From contig JBBSNY010000018.1 of assembly GCA_038260305.1 (NCBI GenBank), positions 1 to 64,000 of the forward strand: a stretch of 64,000 nucleotides of DNA. The letters are read 5' to 3'. The first letter of the stretch is position 1. Every line of letters starts with the position of its first letter. The DNA comes from CADCVQ01 sp038260305 (GTDB lineage Bacteria > Actinomycetota > Thermoleophilia > Solirubrobacterales > Solirubrobacteraceae). Shown here piece by piece: positions 41,055-50,083 of this stretch. The position numbers and the translations under genes were made by a program. Below the pieces are notes generated by a model that was not told the DNA's origin, made no database searches, and saw only the letters and a program-made list of their open reading frames with translations.

Positions 41055-42533
41055 CTAGCCGTGCACGAGCGCGGGCTCGGAGGCGGCCGCGGCGGCCACC
41101 TCATGGCTGTGCTGGGTCAGCAGCGCAGCGCAGAGGACCGAGCCGACGGCGTAGATGCCGGCCGCCCACCAGAAGGCGGTCGTGTAGCCATGCACCGCGG
41201 CGGCGCCGATCGCCGCCACGTCGGGCTTCGTCGCCAGGTCGGCGAGCTGGCTTGTCACCGCCGAGGCGGCGAGCGTGCTGAGCAGCGCGGTTCCGATCGA
41301 GCCGCCGATCTGCTGCGTCGTGTTGACCATCGCCGAGGCGACGCCCGCGTCGTGCGGCTCGACGCCGAACGTGGCGGTCGCCATCGCGGCGCTGAACACG
41401 AGGCCGAGGCCGGCGCCGACGACCATGATTCCCGGCAGGACGTGCCCGGCGTAGGACGTGCCGACGCCGATGCTCGTCAGGATCAGCAGGCCGATCGAGG
41501 CGATCGCCATGCCGCCGCCGATGAGCGGGCGCGGCCCGAGCTTGGGCAGCAGCTTCGTCGAGCCGCTGACGGCGCTGATGACGATCGTCAGCGTCATCGG
41601 CAGGAACGCGAGGCCGCTCTTGACGGGCGAGAAGTTCAGCGTCTGCTGCAGGTAGTAGGTCAGGAACAGGAAGACGGCGAACATGCCGGCACCGGATAGC
41701 AGCATCGCGATCAGGGCTCCGCCGCGATCACGGTCCATGACGACGCGTAGCGGCAGCAGCGGGTTGGCGCTGCGGCGTTGGATGACGACGAACCCGACGA
41801 GCAGGATCGCGCCGGCGATCAGCATGCCGATCGTGACGGGGTCGGTCCAACTGTTCGTCTCGGAGTTCGCGAGGCCGTACACGATCGCGAACAGGCCGCT
41901 CGTCGCGGTCAGGGTGCCGGGAATGTCGACCTTCGGGCGCACGTCGGGGAGCTGGTTGTGGAACAGCCGCGTCGAGGCGAGCATCGCGGGGACGGCGATC
42001 ACGAGGTTCACGAACAGACACCAGCGCCAGTTGAGGTATTCGGTCAGCACCCCGCCCATGATCAGGCCGATTGCTGCACCGCCGACGGCGACGGCGCCGA
42101 AGATGCCGAACGCCTTGCCGCGCTCCTCGGGGTCGGTGAACGTCGTCGTCAGCAGCGACAGGGCGGCGGGGGCGAGCAGCGCGCCGAACAGGCCCTGCAG
42201 CGCGCGGGCGGCGACGAGCACCTCGAAGCTCTGCGCGAACCCGCCGAGCGCGCTCGCGCCCGCGAAGCCGCCGAGGCCGATGACGAAGGCGCGCTTGCGC
42301 CCGAAGAGATCACCGATGCGCCCGCCGAGCAGCAGCAGGCTGCCGAAGGCGAGGGCGTAGGCGGTGATGACCCATTGGCGCTGGTCATTGGTGAACGCGA
42401 GCGCCTCCTGGGCGGACGGCAGCGCGATGTTCACGACCGTCGCGTCGAGCACGACCATGAGCTGCGCGATGGCGATCACGAAGAGGATCAGCCAGCGGCG
42501 CTCGTGATGTGGATTGGTGTTGGGTTCTTGCAT
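41055..42533 (-). CDS. DHA2 (EmrB/QacA) family drug efflux MFS transporter
   Basis: 492 residues from ATG 42533, with an AGGAC site upstream; a longer frame from 42647 runs through the operators and is rejected. It has fourteen predicted helices, DHA2 motifs such as LDATVVNIALPSAQEAL (motif D1), GGRIGDLFGRKRAFVIGLGG (motif A) and GPAIGPLIGG-like AIGLIMGGVLTEYLNWRWCL (motif C). It pumps drugs or dyes out with protons. Divergent from a TetR gene, with two operator-like palindromes between, so expression is probably induced by a substrate that binds TetR. Confidence 0.93.
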   Translation of the reverse strand: MQEPNTNPHHERRWLILFVIAIAQLMVVLDATVVNIALPSAQEALAFTNDQRQWVITAYALAFGSLLLLGGRIGDLFGRKRAFVIGLGGFAGASALGGFAQSFEVLVAARALQGLFGALLAPAALSLLTTTFTDPEERGKAFGIFGAVAVGGAAIGLIMGGVLTEYLNWRWCLFVNLVIAVPAMLASTRLFHNQLPDVRPKVDIPGTLTATSGLFAIVYGLANSETNSWTDPVTIGMLIAGAILLVGFVVIQRRSANPLLPLRVVMDRDRGGALIAMLLSGAGMFAVFLFLTYYLQQTLNFSPVKSGLAFLPMTLTIVISAVSGSTKLLPKLGPRPLIGGGMAIASIGLLILTSIGVGTSYAGHVLPGIMVVGAGLGLVFSAAMATATFGVEPHDAGVASAMVNTTQQIGGSIGTALLSTLAASAVTSQLADLATKPDVAAIGAAAVHGYTTAFWWAAGIYAVGSVLCAALLTQHSHEVAAAAASEPALVHG

Positions 42534-42554
42534 CGTGGTCCTCGATCCGGGGCT

Positions 42555-42577
42555 AAGTGGAGTGCTATGCTCCATAT
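42555..42577. promoter_or_regulatory. TetR operator candidate 1
   Basis: TAAGTGGAG, TGCTATG, CTCCATA: an inverted repeat with a 7-bp spacer, close to the efflux gene start. It overlaps a second palindrome, CTCCATATGGAG. The half-site GTGGAG is shared with operator 2. Confidence 0.65.
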
Positions 42578-42618
42578 GGAGGTTGCTTCTCAGCTTCTTG
42601 CGGGCCACCGTAGCATAG

Positions 42619-42641
42619 AAGTGGAGGCTATGTCTCCACTT
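42619..42641. promoter_or_regulatory. TetR operator candidate 2
   Basis: AAGTGGAG, GCTATGT, CTCCACTT: a perfect 8-bp inverted repeat with the same 7-bp spacer, 24 bp upstream of the regulator start. Centre-to-centre distance to operator 1 is 64 bp, about six helical turns, so both could be bound on the same DNA face. Confidence 0.7.
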
Positions 42642-42664
42642 GTTCAAAGAGATTCTGTTTCGAG

Positions 42665-43333
42665 ATGGCTACGACAACCACGACATCCGACCGCCCGCTG
42701 CGCCGCGATGCCGAGCGCAACCGCCAGCGCATCCTCGTGGCCGCCCACGAGGCGTTCGCCGAGGACGGCCTGTCGGTCACGCTCGACGAGATCGCGCGCC
42801 GCGCGGGCGTCGGGGTCGGCACCGTCTACCGTCGCTTCCCCGACAAGGACCAGCTCATCGACGCGCTGTTCGAGCACCAGATGGGGGAGTTCGTGGCGCT
42901 GGCGGAGGAGTGCCTGACCGACGCGGCGCCGTGGGACGGGCTCGTGCGCTTCCTCGAGCAGGCCTGCGCGTCGCACGCCTGCGACCGCGGCTTCAAGGAG
43001 GTCGCGCTGTCGGGCACGCACGGGCTCGAGCGCGTCGCCCGGGCGCGCCAGCTCATGTTCCCGGTGGTCTCGCGGCTCGTCGCCCGCGCGCAGGCCGACG
43101 GCAGCCTGCGCGCCGACGTCGCCGCGACCGACATCCCGCTGCTGCAGGTCATGCTCGGCACGCTGAGCGAGTGCACGCGCGACGTCGAGGCCGGCGTCTG
43201 GCGGCGCTACCTGATGCTCGTCCTCGACGGCCTGCGCACATCTCGCGACACGCCCACGCCGCTGCCGCACGAGGCGCTGACGCCCGAGCAGACCCAGCGC
43301 ACGATGAGCGCCTGGAAGCACAGCTCGCGCTAG
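42665..43333 (+). CDS. TetR family regulator of the efflux pump
   Basis: 222 residues, ATG 42665. The N-terminal helix-turn-helix (RQRILVAAHEAFAEDGLSVT, LDEIARRAGVGVGTVYRRFP) is the standard TetR type. The C-terminal helical domain, with FLEQACASHACDRGFKEVAL and LMFPVVSRLVARAQADGSLR, would bind the inducer. By position it represses both itself and the divergent DHA2 pump through the two GTGGAG-N7-CTCCAC sites. Confidence 0.93.
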   Translation: MATTTTTSDRPLRRDAERNRQRILVAAHEAFAEDGLSVTLDEIARRAGVGVGTVYRRFPDKDQLIDALFEHQMGEFVALAEECLTDAAPWDGLVRFLEQACASHACDRGFKEVALSGTHGLERVARARQLMFPVVSRLVARAQADGSLRADVAATDIPLLQVMLGTLSECTRDVEAGVWRRYLMLVLDGLRTSRDTPTPLPHEALTPEQTQRTMSAWKHSSR

Positions 43334-43528
43334 CCGCGACATCGGTCATTCGTCCGTAGCGGGGCGATCGGTGGGGTCCGTCACACAACGCCCCGGAACA
43401 GCGGCGTACGTTCGCATCAGAGACCAACCAGCGCGCTTGCAGACCGGGCAAGCGCGATCTCCGGGGCCTCGCCCCGCCATCTGATTCGCCGGCTTGGATG
43501 CCGGCGACACGGACCAGAGGACTTCCCA

Positions 43529-44143
43529 ATGACGCAGCGTATTCGTCGGAACCTGTCGTTCGCCAACGTCGTCTCGATGCTCGCCCTCACCATCGCGCTC
43601 GGGGGTACGAGCTATGCAGCCACCACACTCGCCAAGAACAGCGTCGGCTCGGCCCAGATCAGGGCCAAAGCGGTGAGGAACTCCGACCTCGGGTCGAGCT
43701 CGGTCTCATCATCGAAGGTCAAGGACGGCTCGCTGCTGAAGAAGGACTTCGCGGCCAACCAGCTTCCGGCGGGCGCAACCGGCTTGAAGGGCGACAAGGG
43801 CGACAGGGGCGAGAGGGGCGCGACCGGGGCGTTCGGCGTCGTGACGACGGTGTCCTTCACGGCCGCGGCCGACCTGAGCGACGGCACGAAGGCCTCCTAC
43901 AACGCGTTCTGCCCGGCGGGGCAGCAGGCCATCGGCGGCGGCGCACGCGGTGACGACACGGCCTCCGAGGGGACGTCGGTCACGTCGTCACGCCCAGCGG
44001 TCAGCACGACGAACACCGAGCCGCCCGCGGACGGGGGCTCCTTCACCGGCTGGCGGATCACGGTGCTGAACCCGGCGGGCGGCATCACGACGGGCATCCG
44101 GCCAACGGTGTGGGTCATCTGCGCGCCGGCGCCCGTGGCGTAG
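43529..44143 (+). CDS. Secreted short collagen-like protein of Solirubrobacterales type
   Basis: 204 residues, ATG 43529. Leader at 1-31 (NVVSMLALTIALGGTSYAAT), then the recurring element KNSVGSAQIRAKAVRNSDLG and KVKDGSLLKKDF. A collagen-like tract GLKGDKGDRGERGATG follows at about 87-102. The C-terminal 100 residues form a beta-rich domain with two Cys (FCPAGQQAIGGGARGDD ... TVWVICAP). This exact plan (SVGSxQIKxxAVxxSDLGxxSVxSxKVxDGSLLxxDF) is very common in Thermoleophilia and is the best taxonomic marker in this window. Its role outside the cell is unknown. Confidence 0.85.
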   Translation: MTQRIRRNLSFANVVSMLALTIALGGTSYAATTLAKNSVGSAQIRAKAVRNSDLGSSSVSSSKVKDGSLLKKDFAANQLPAGATGLKGDKGDRGERGATGAFGVVTTVSFTAAADLSDGTKASYNAFCPAGQQAIGGGARGDDTASEGTSVTSSRPAVSTTNTEPPADGGSFTGWRITVLNPAGGITTGIRPTVWVICAPAPVA

Positions 44144-44173
44144 TCAGCCCGACAATCCGATGACGTAGCGACA

Positions 44174-44203
44174 AGAGCCCGTCGGGGACACCCGGCGGGC
44201 TCT
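44174..44203. terminator. Hairpin terminator between convergent genes
   Basis: AGAGCCCGTCGGG, loop GACA, CCCGGCGGGCTCT: a 13-bp stem with one G-T pair. It lies 30 bp after the collagen-like gene and 63 bp from the end of the opposing gene, so it can serve both. No T run. Confidence 0.75.
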
Positions 44204-44265
44204 CGCGCAACTCGTCGACGCCCGACCCACCGGGTCGGCGCCGAAGCGCCGGCCCGCGTGGAGCG

Positions 44266-44958
44266 TCAGGCGGAGAACGGAGCCAGGATCAGCAGCCCGG
44301 CGACGCCGTTGACCATCCGCTGCAGGTCGATGTCGGTCTCCGGCACGAAGTACCAGACCGCGCTCTGCGTGTGGCCGTCCTCGGCGATCGGGCCGAGCAG
44401 CTCGCCGGCGACGGAGATCAGCAGCGGCAGCGGGTAGCGCTCGCTGGCGCCGCCCGGCCACTTGTGCGTGTAGTCGGTCTTGCGGCACTCGACCTTCCAG
44501 CCGTAGGCGACCTCGGCCTTTTGCAGAATCGTCGACTCGGTCACGGCGACGTACTCCGCCGGCTCGCGGCCGATGCGCCGCAGGAACTCGGCGGCGACCT
44601 CGTTCGCGGTCAGCGACGAGGGGAGCTGGCCGTCGAACTGGCGCTCCTGCTCGCTGCGCGTCTGATCGGTGCTGAGCGCGATCGCTTTGTCGAGCCAGTG
44701 GTTGGGCAGGATCGCGCGCGGCGCGCTGAGCGCCTCGTTGATCGCGTGCCGGCCGCGCTCCGCGCGGCAGCTCTCGCACGCCTGACCACCGACGAGCCGG
44801 ACCGCACCCGCGAACTTGATCTTCGCGTTCTCGGAGACGCCCGCGGGCGTCTCCGGCATCTTCGAGGCGTGCTCCTCGCACAGCAGTACCCCGCAGCCCG
44901 TGCAACGGGCGACGGCGATGTAGCCGCAAGAGCAAATTCCAAGGCTTCCAAGCGTCAT
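44266..44958 (-). CDS. Zinc-binding (B-box-like) protein of unknown function
   Basis: 230 residues from ATG 44958. The N-terminus has Cys/His pairs as in a B-box or treble-clef zinc finger: CSCGY, CTGCGVLLCEEHA and CESC at about residues 9-65. The remainder is a mixed alpha/beta domain (ANEVAAEFLRRIGREPAEYV, GWKVECRKTDYTHKWPGG, SVAGELLGPIAEDGHTQSAV) ending in a hydrophobic patch. Zinc binding is likely. I do not recognise the C-terminal family. Confidence 0.7.
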   Translation of the reverse strand: MTLGSLGICSCGYIAVARCTGCGVLLCEEHASKMPETPAGVSENAKIKFAGAVRLVGGQACESCRAERGRHAINEALSAPRAILPNHWLDKAIALSTDQTRSEQERQFDGQLPSSLTANEVAAEFLRRIGREPAEYVAVTESTILQKAEVAYGWKVECRKTDYTHKWPGGASERYPLPLLISVAGELLGPIAEDGHTQSAVWYFVPETDIDLQRMVNGVAGLLILAPFSA

Positions 44959-45107
44959 CGGAAGAAGTCTAAGCGTGCTCGCGGCGAAAGTGGCAAAGCG
45001 GGCGCCATCTTTCGCGCGATCGAAACAAACCCGCCCAGCCCCGCGGGCGGTGACCGACGGCGGGGGCCGCGCGGCCGAGGGGCGAACAATGCCCACCGTC
45101 GCCCGCT

Positions 45108-45195
45108 TCCGCGCCGCCGCCGTCGCGCTCGCCTTCGCGCGCCGCCGTCGCGCTCGCCTTCGCGCGCCGCCGTCGCGCCCGACTTCGCGGCCTGC
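45108..45195. repeat. Three-copy 25-bp tandem repeat
   Basis: CGCGCCGCCGTCGCGCTCG plus CCTTCG repeats about three times, the last copy imperfect (cccgacttcg). It lies in the gap before the amidohydrolase gene. Probably slippage in GC-rich DNA. Confidence 0.6.
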
Positions 45196-45239
45196 GCGCT
45201 GAGCGTCACCGCCGCCGACGCCCACTTACAATCCCGGCC

Positions 45240-46355
45240 GTGTACGCCGACGAGCTGCTGTCGCCGTGGTACGAGCAGACGATGTCGTTGCTCGGCCCGC
45301 TCGAGATCTTCGACGCGCACACGCACATCGGCGTCAACGACCCGGACACGTTCACGTGCACGGCCGAGCAGCTGCTCGCCGCGCTGCACACGACCGGCGG
45401 GCGCGCTGTCGCCTTCCCGATGCAGGAGCCCGACGGCTACGCGCCCGCGAACGACCACGTCATCGCGACGGCCGCCGCCTCGCAGGGCCGCATCGTCGCG
45501 TTCTGTCGCGTCGACCCGCGCAGCGGGGACGCGGTCGCCGAGGCCCGCCGCTGCGTCGACGCCGGCGCGCGCGGGATCAAGCTGCATCCGCGCGCCGAGC
45601 AGTTCGGCCTCGACGACCCGGCGATGCGCGAGCTCACCGCCTTCGCGCACGAGCGGCGGCTGCCGATCCTCATCCACGCCGGCCGCGGGATCCCGGCGTT
45701 GGGAGCGCACGTGCTCGAGCTCGCCGACGAGTTCCCGCGGGCGCGCTTCATCCTCGCCCACGCGGGCGTCTGTGACCTCGCCTGGATCTGGCGGCGCATC
45801 GCCGAGCACCCGAACGTCTTCTTCGACACGGCGTGGTGGAGTCTGCCGGATCTGATGACGCTCTTCACGCATGTCCCGCCGGGGCAGATCCTGTACGCGA
45901 CGGACATCCCGTTCGGCGCGCCGAAGCACGGCGTCGTGATGGCGTTTCGCTGCGCGCTGCAGGCGGGGCTTGCGGGCGATCAGCTCGCGAGCGTGGCGGG
46001 CGGGCAGCTCGAGTGCCTGCTCGCCGGCGAGGACGCGCTCGACGTCGGCCCGGCGCTCGGGCCGGCCGGGATGCGGGTCGATCCGATGCTCAGCCGCGTC
46101 AGCCACTACCTCAACGGCTCGCTCGCCGGGGCGATCGCCGGCGGCGACGGGGCCGAGCAGGCCGACCTCGCGCGCCTGGCGTGCCTCGTCGGCGACGACG
46201 CGCCGCAGGCGCCGATCTGCCGCTCGATCCTGAAGCTGCTGGAGATCCACGCGGGCCTCGAGCTGGGGGCGAGCCTGCCCGATCGCTTCCCGCAGCTGCA
46301 CGTCCTCGTGCTCGCGGCGGCCCTCGCCGCGACCCCCGACGTGCCGGTCCCCTGA
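45240..46355 (+). CDS. Amidohydrolase 2-type metal-dependent hydrolase
   Basis: 371 residues, GTG 45240. A TIM-barrel hydrolase: IFDAHTHIGVNDPD near residue 27 (HxH metal site), GARGIKLHPRAEQF, LPILIHAGRGIPALG, FILAHAGVCDLAWI and LYATDIPFGAPKHG with the conserved Asp. These match PF04909, which includes decarboxylases and lactonases. A C-terminal extension of about 100 residues (LARLACLVGDDAPQAPICRS) is unusual. Substrate not predictable. Upstream is a tandem repeat; downstream a hydrophilic protein gene. Confidence 0.87.
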   Translation: MYADELLSPWYEQTMSLLGPLEIFDAHTHIGVNDPDTFTCTAEQLLAALHTTGGRAVAFPMQEPDGYAPANDHVIATAAASQGRIVAFCRVDPRSGDAVAEARRCVDAGARGIKLHPRAEQFGLDDPAMRELTAFAHERRLPILIHAGRGIPALGAHVLELADEFPRARFILAHAGVCDLAWIWRRIAEHPNVFFDTAWWSLPDLMTLFTHVPPGQILYATDIPFGAPKHGVVMAFRCALQAGLAGDQLASVAGGQLECLLAGEDALDVGPALGPAGMRVDPMLSRVSHYLNGSLAGAIAGGDGAEQADLARLACLVGDDAPQAPICRSILKLLEIHAGLELGASLPDRFPQLHVLVLAAALAATPDVPVP

Positions 46356-46478
46356 GGACCCCTTGGATCGACCTCGGCCGTCGCGATCGGTCGATTCCGC
46401 GCTGCCGTCGGAAGCGTTGACGTCACCGAATCGCAACGTGCACGCGGCTACGGCCCCAGCGGCGATAAGCTGGACGCA

Positions 46479-48065
46479 GTGACTGGCGATTCGCTTGCCG
46501 AGACGACGGCCGAGGACAACGGCCAGACGGCGACTCAGAAATCCGACGAAAGCAGCTCCGCAGTCGCGGAGCCGGCTTCGCTCGACGCTTCTGCGCGCGC
46601 TGACGAGAGCTCGCAATCGGATTCGAACGGTTCCAGCGTCAACACTGACGCCGCCCCACCCGAGCCGGTCGCAGACGCCCCGGCCGTGACCGAAACACCG
46701 ACAGCCGAGGTCGCCGTGCCCGACTCCGCCACGCTCGAAGCGCCCGCCGTAGAGGCCGCCGCTTCCGAGACACCCACCCCTTCCGCAGCTGCCGCTGAGG
46801 CCGCCGCTCCTGAGGCTGCTGCGCCGGAGGCACCCGCCGCCGAGGCGGCTGCTCCTGTGGCTGCCGTCCCTGAGGCCGCCGTGCCCGCGGCACCTGCCGC
46901 CGAGGCTGCTGCTCCTGCGGCTGCTGCTCCTGAGGCTGGTGCTCCTGCGGCTGCCGCCCCTGAGGCTGCTGCTCCTGCGGCGCCCGCCGCCGAGGCCGCG
47001 GCTCCTGCCGCCGCCGCGCCCGAGACGCCCGCTGCCGAGGCTCCCACTGCCGACGCGCCCGTCGCTGAGGCCGCGTCCGACGCGCCCGCCGCCGACGCCG
47101 ACGGCGGCCCGAAGCTCCTCGTTTCCGTCAGGCCGACGCCGAAGGTCACGCCGGACACCGAGAAGCCCGCGGTCGGTCCGAAGATCCTCGGGATCGCCGA
47201 GCCGGTCAAGCCGCTTCCGTCCGTCAAGGCAGCCGCCGCTCCCGCACGCAAGCGCCGCCGCCGCCCGTCGGCCGCCGAGCGCCACCGTCGCGCCTTCTTC
47301 TCCGCGCTGACCGATCTGCGCCGTGGCGGCACCCCGCCGGCCGAGACGGCTCCCGCCGCCGATACCGAGGGCACCGCGACGACGGACGACGCGCCCGCCG
47401 CCGACACGCCGGTCGCCGAGGCCGCCGTCGCCGAGACCCCCGTCGCAACGGAGCCGACTGCCGTCGTCGAGACGGCGACCGCCGAGGAGCCGACGCCGGA
47501 CGCACCGCAGGTCGACGCCGAGCAGCAGCCGAGCGCAGCACGCGTCGATCCCTCGCCGGCTTCTCCCGCCCGCGTGACCGCCGCCATCGAGCGCGTCGGT
47601 GGCGCCGAGGTCATCAAGGAAGCGCTGAAGCCCAAGCAGGACGAGAAGGGCCAGCCGCTGAAGTGGGCGGCCGTCTGCGCGCAGTCCGCCGAGGGCCTCA
47701 AGCCCGGCGATCCGACCTTCAACGCCTGGGTGCGGCTCGCCGCCACGCCCGTGCGTGACGTCAAGTCCCAGCTTCCCCGCCCGCCCGAGTCCGAGCGCGG
47801 CGGCCGTCCCGGCGAGGCCGGCTCGCGCCGTCCCGGCGGCGGACAGCGCCCCGGCGAGCGTGGTGGACGCCCGCGTCGCGACGATCGCCCGAGCCGCCAG
47901 GAGTTCGCGTCGCACGCGCAGGACGGCAAGCTTCGCACGAGCATCCGAATCATCACCGGGCACGACGAGGATCAGGAGCGCCGCGACCGCGAGCGCATCC
48001 GCAAGGAAGCGCGCGAAGCCAAGCGTCGCGCCGAGCGCGAGCGTCTCGCGCGCCTCGGCTACTAG
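46479..48065 (+). CDS. Ala/Pro/Glu-rich low-complexity protein with basic C-terminus
   Basis: 528 residues, GTG 46479. Residues 60-210 are repeats of the type AAAPEA/EAAAPAAPA (coded by a near-repetitive gctcctgcggctgc-like tract), followed by a short ordered piece (KLLVSVRPTPKVTPDTEKPA), an arginine block (ARKRRRRPSAAERHRRAFFS), a second repeat block, then a structured segment (RVTAAIERVGGAEVIKEALK; WVRLAATPVRDVKSQLPRPP). The last 80 residues are Arg/Glu-rich helix (RRDRERIRKEAREAKRRAER). The composition suggests nucleic-acid or ribosome association. No family recognised; the repeat tract is prone to length change. Confidence 0.75.
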   Translation: MTGDSLAETTAEDNGQTATQKSDESSSAVAEPASLDASARADESSQSDSNGSSVNTDAAPPEPVADAPAVTETPTAEVAVPDSATLEAPAVEAAASETPTPSAAAAEAAAPEAAAPEAPAAEAAAPVAAVPEAAVPAAPAAEAAAPAAAAPEAGAPAAAAPEAAAPAAPAAEAAAPAAAAPETPAAEAPTADAPVAEAASDAPAADADGGPKLLVSVRPTPKVTPDTEKPAVGPKILGIAEPVKPLPSVKAAAAPARKRRRRPSAAERHRRAFFSALTDLRRGGTPPAETAPAADTEGTATTDDAPAADTPVAEAAVAETPVATEPTAVVETATAEEPTPDAPQVDAEQQPSAARVDPSPASPARVTAAIERVGGAEVIKEALKPKQDEKGQPLKWAAVCAQSAEGLKPGDPTFNAWVRLAATPVRDVKSQLPRPPESERGGRPGEAGSRRPGGGQRPGERGGRPRRDDRPSRQEFASHAQDGKLRTSIRIITGHDEDQERRDRERIRKEAREAKRRAERERLARLGY

Positions 48066-48363
48066 CCGAACTCGCTCGCACAGGGGTCCACCCTCGGGGA
48101 GTGCACGCCGGAGGGCGAGCGGGCAGGATCTCGCATGCGAGATTGACGTTTCGACGAGCCGCTCGACACGAGATGTCACTACTGCATCTATGTCACGCCG
48201 AATTGACAGGCGTCGCGTTGCTCGTCAACGACACGTCATTCCTGCATGTGCGCCGTCGGCGGCGCGTCGGCTGGCTCGCCCTCTCGCGTGCTGAACAGCC
48301 CTCTCGCTGTCGCCTCCGCACGCCGCGCTGCCCCCTTTACGCGCGCAATCTCGATAACGACAT
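48066..48363. other. Intergenic region
   Basis: About 300 bases without a convincing gene. It holds several short inverted repeats and the promoter region of the sigma-like operon downstream. CTCGATAA at 48349 recalls the dif-like arm but no second arm follows. Confidence 0.4.
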
Positions 48364-48603
48364 GTGACCGCCCGTCGTGATCTCGTCCCGTTTCCCGAGC
48401 CCACATGGCTCGCGGGACACTCGGAGCCGAACATCGAGGCCATCCTCGTGGAGCTCGACGACGAGGCACGATTGCTCTATCGGCGCTACCTTGCCGACGA
48501 GGTGCGCTCGATGCGCCCCGGTGGGATCCTTCCGGCCTGGCGGGCGTTCGATCGCGCGATGTGCGAGGTCAAGCGTCGTAATGGGGAGGGGCGACGGCTT
48601 TGA
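48364..48603 (+). CDS. Short protein coupled to the sigma-like gene
   Basis: 79 residues from GTG 48364. LVPFPEPTWLAGHSEPNIEA, ILVELDDEARLLYRRYLADE, VRSMRPGGILPAWRAFDRAM. Hydrophilic, helical, unrecognised. Its stop overlaps the TTG start of the next gene (TTGA), which argues that it is translated and coupled. Confidence 0.55.
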   Translation: MTARRDLVPFPEPTWLAGHSEPNIEAILVELDDEARLLYRRYLADEVRSMRPGGILPAWRAFDRAMCEVKRRNGEGRRL

Positions 48604-50051
48604 GCGTCCGGGTGCAACGGCAGCGTCACGAGCAGCACGAGCATGAGCGCGCGGTCTTGCAGGCGCGCGCGGCGGTGGTTGCCGCGGTCGCGCCAGCGTA
48701 CGTCGGCCGTGCCGGATCGTCGGCGGTCTTCGAGGCGGTCGACGAGGCGTTGGCCCAGATCGTCGCGGCCAGCGATCACGTCGGCGATCCCGAGCAGGTC
48801 AAGGCCCTCTGGATCACCTGCGCGCGCAGGCGGCTCATCGACGAGCTGCGCTCAGCCGAGTCCAGGCATCGCGACGAGTCGCCGGTCGAGGACCGCGCCG
48901 GCGCGCTGGATACGCCGCTACGTGACGACGACCTCTCGCGGCTGACCGACGCCGCGCGGCAGGAGTGGCGGATCCGCGAGATCCTCAGCGTCCTGCGCGG
49001 CGATCAGCGCCTCTGGGCCGAGGCCTGGTACGACGAGATCCTCTCGGGTTCGAGGCCGGGCGGCGCGCAGCCCCGCGGGCTGGGCGAGGCACTCGGCTGG
49101 TCGCCCTCGAAGACGAAGAGCGTCTCGCAACGTGCGCGCAAGCGGATGGCGACGTTCATCGACGACCGCTCGAAGGGCGTGGTCTGTGACGAGCAGCGCG
49201 TCCTGCTCGACGCATACGTCACCTCCGCAAGAGGTCGCCGCGTCAGCGGATTCGAAGAGGAGCGCTACGAAGCCGCGCTCCTGCACGTCGCCGGCTGCGA
49301 CGACTGCTGCGCCGCGTGGCACGCCCGCCGCCGGTCGCTGCCGGTGCGCTGCGGGGCCATCCTGACGATGCCGATCGACGGACTGACGGACGCGGCGCAT
49401 GCCTTGTCGGCGAAGGCCACCTGCCTGGCGATGGGCGTGTACGGCCAGGCGGCGTCGCTGCTTGGGCGGCTGGGGATCGGCGGCGCCGCGGCGGGAGGAG
49501 GCCTCGCGACGATCGGTGGCAAGGCGACGGCCGTGTGCGTCGGCGTCGTCTGCGCCGCGACGGCGGGCGGTGAGATTGCCGGCGTCCTGCCGCCGATCCC
49601 GATCGAGCCGGCCCAGGAGGTTGTCGGTCCGAAGCCGCCCGAGTCTCAAGCGGACGCCTCCCCGGTAGGTACGTCGCAGCCGGCGGGCGCGGTCGCGCCG
49701 CCCGCTGCAGCGGTCGCGCCGGTCAGCGTGCCTCCTACTGTCGATCCGCAGACCGCCGAGGATTCCAGCCAGCCGTCCGCGGGATCAGAGACACCCGGCG
49801 ATCTGCCGTCGAGCGATCCGAGTGAGCAGGCGCCTTCTGGAGGGGGCGCGGGAAAAACCGCGAGCTCGCCACCGTCCGGTGCCTCTTCGTCGGGCGGCGC
49901 CGACAACCACGTCGGTGCGGCCCCGCGAGCCGGTACTTCGGCCAGCGCTGGGAAGTCGTCGAAAACGGGTACGTCGGGCTCGGCAACCCGCTCGAATCCG
50001 GCGCCCACCGGCAAGAACTCGAACTGCGTACCCGGCGACCTCGGGTGCTGA
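48600..50051 (+). CDS. ECF-like sigma factor fused to zinc-finger anti-sigma and membrane/extracytoplasmic region
   Basis: 483 residues, TTG 48600. Residues 30-90 resemble sigma region 2 (VDEALAQIVAASDHVGDPEQ, WITCARRRLIDELRSAESRH). Residues 105-180 resemble region 4 (LGEALGWSPSKTKSVSQRAR). Then comes LLHVAGCDDCCAAWHARR, the HX3CX2C site of ZAS anti-sigma proteins, then a hydrophobic stretch (LLGRLGIGGAAAGGGLATIG and VCVGVVCAATAGGEIAGV), and about 170 residues of Pro/Ser/Gly-rich tail outside the membrane. Sigma and anti-sigma in one chain suggests release by proteolysis or direct signal sensing. The sigma regions are weak, so an HTH regulator remains possible. Confidence 0.65.
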   Translation: MSVRVQRQRHEQHEHERAVLQARAAVVAAVAPAYVGRAGSSAVFEAVDEALAQIVAASDHVGDPEQVKALWITCARRRLIDELRSAESRHRDESPVEDRAGALDTPLRDDDLSRLTDAARQEWRIREILSVLRGDQRLWAEAWYDEILSGSRPGGAQPRGLGEALGWSPSKTKSVSQRARKRMATFIDDRSKGVVCDEQRVLLDAYVTSARGRRVSGFEEERYEAALLHVAGCDDCCAAWHARRRSLPVRCGAILTMPIDGLTDAAHALSAKATCLAMGVYGQAASLLGRLGIGGAAAGGGLATIGGKATAVCVGVVCAATAGGEIAGVLPPIPIEPAQEVVGPKPPESQADASPVGTSQPAGAVAPPAAAVAPVSVPPTVDPQTAEDSSQPSAGSETPGDLPSSDPSEQAPSGGGAGKTASSPPSGASSSGGADNHVGAAPRAGTSASAGKSSKTGTSGSATRSNPAPTGKNSNCVPGDLGC

Positions 50052-50083
50052 TCGCTGTTAGCCACACGAAGATGGGGGAGAGG

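Noticed and set aside
45108..45195. Functional iteron array
   Set aside because: Only three imperfect copies of a very GC-rich unit, no replication gene nearby; slippage explains it.
46800..47040. CRISPR-like array in the repetitive tract
   Set aside because: The repeats are in-frame Ala/Pro/Glu codons without spacers of constant length.
44955..48179. Minus-strand frame of over 1000 codons
   Set aside because: It is the complement of the amidohydrolase and Ala/Pro-rich genes and consists of repetitive Gly/Arg/Leu sequence.
48341..48368. A fourth dif-like site (CTCGATAA ...)
   Set aside because: Only one arm fits; the second arm TTATGT is replaced by ACATGTGA and the spacing is wrong.
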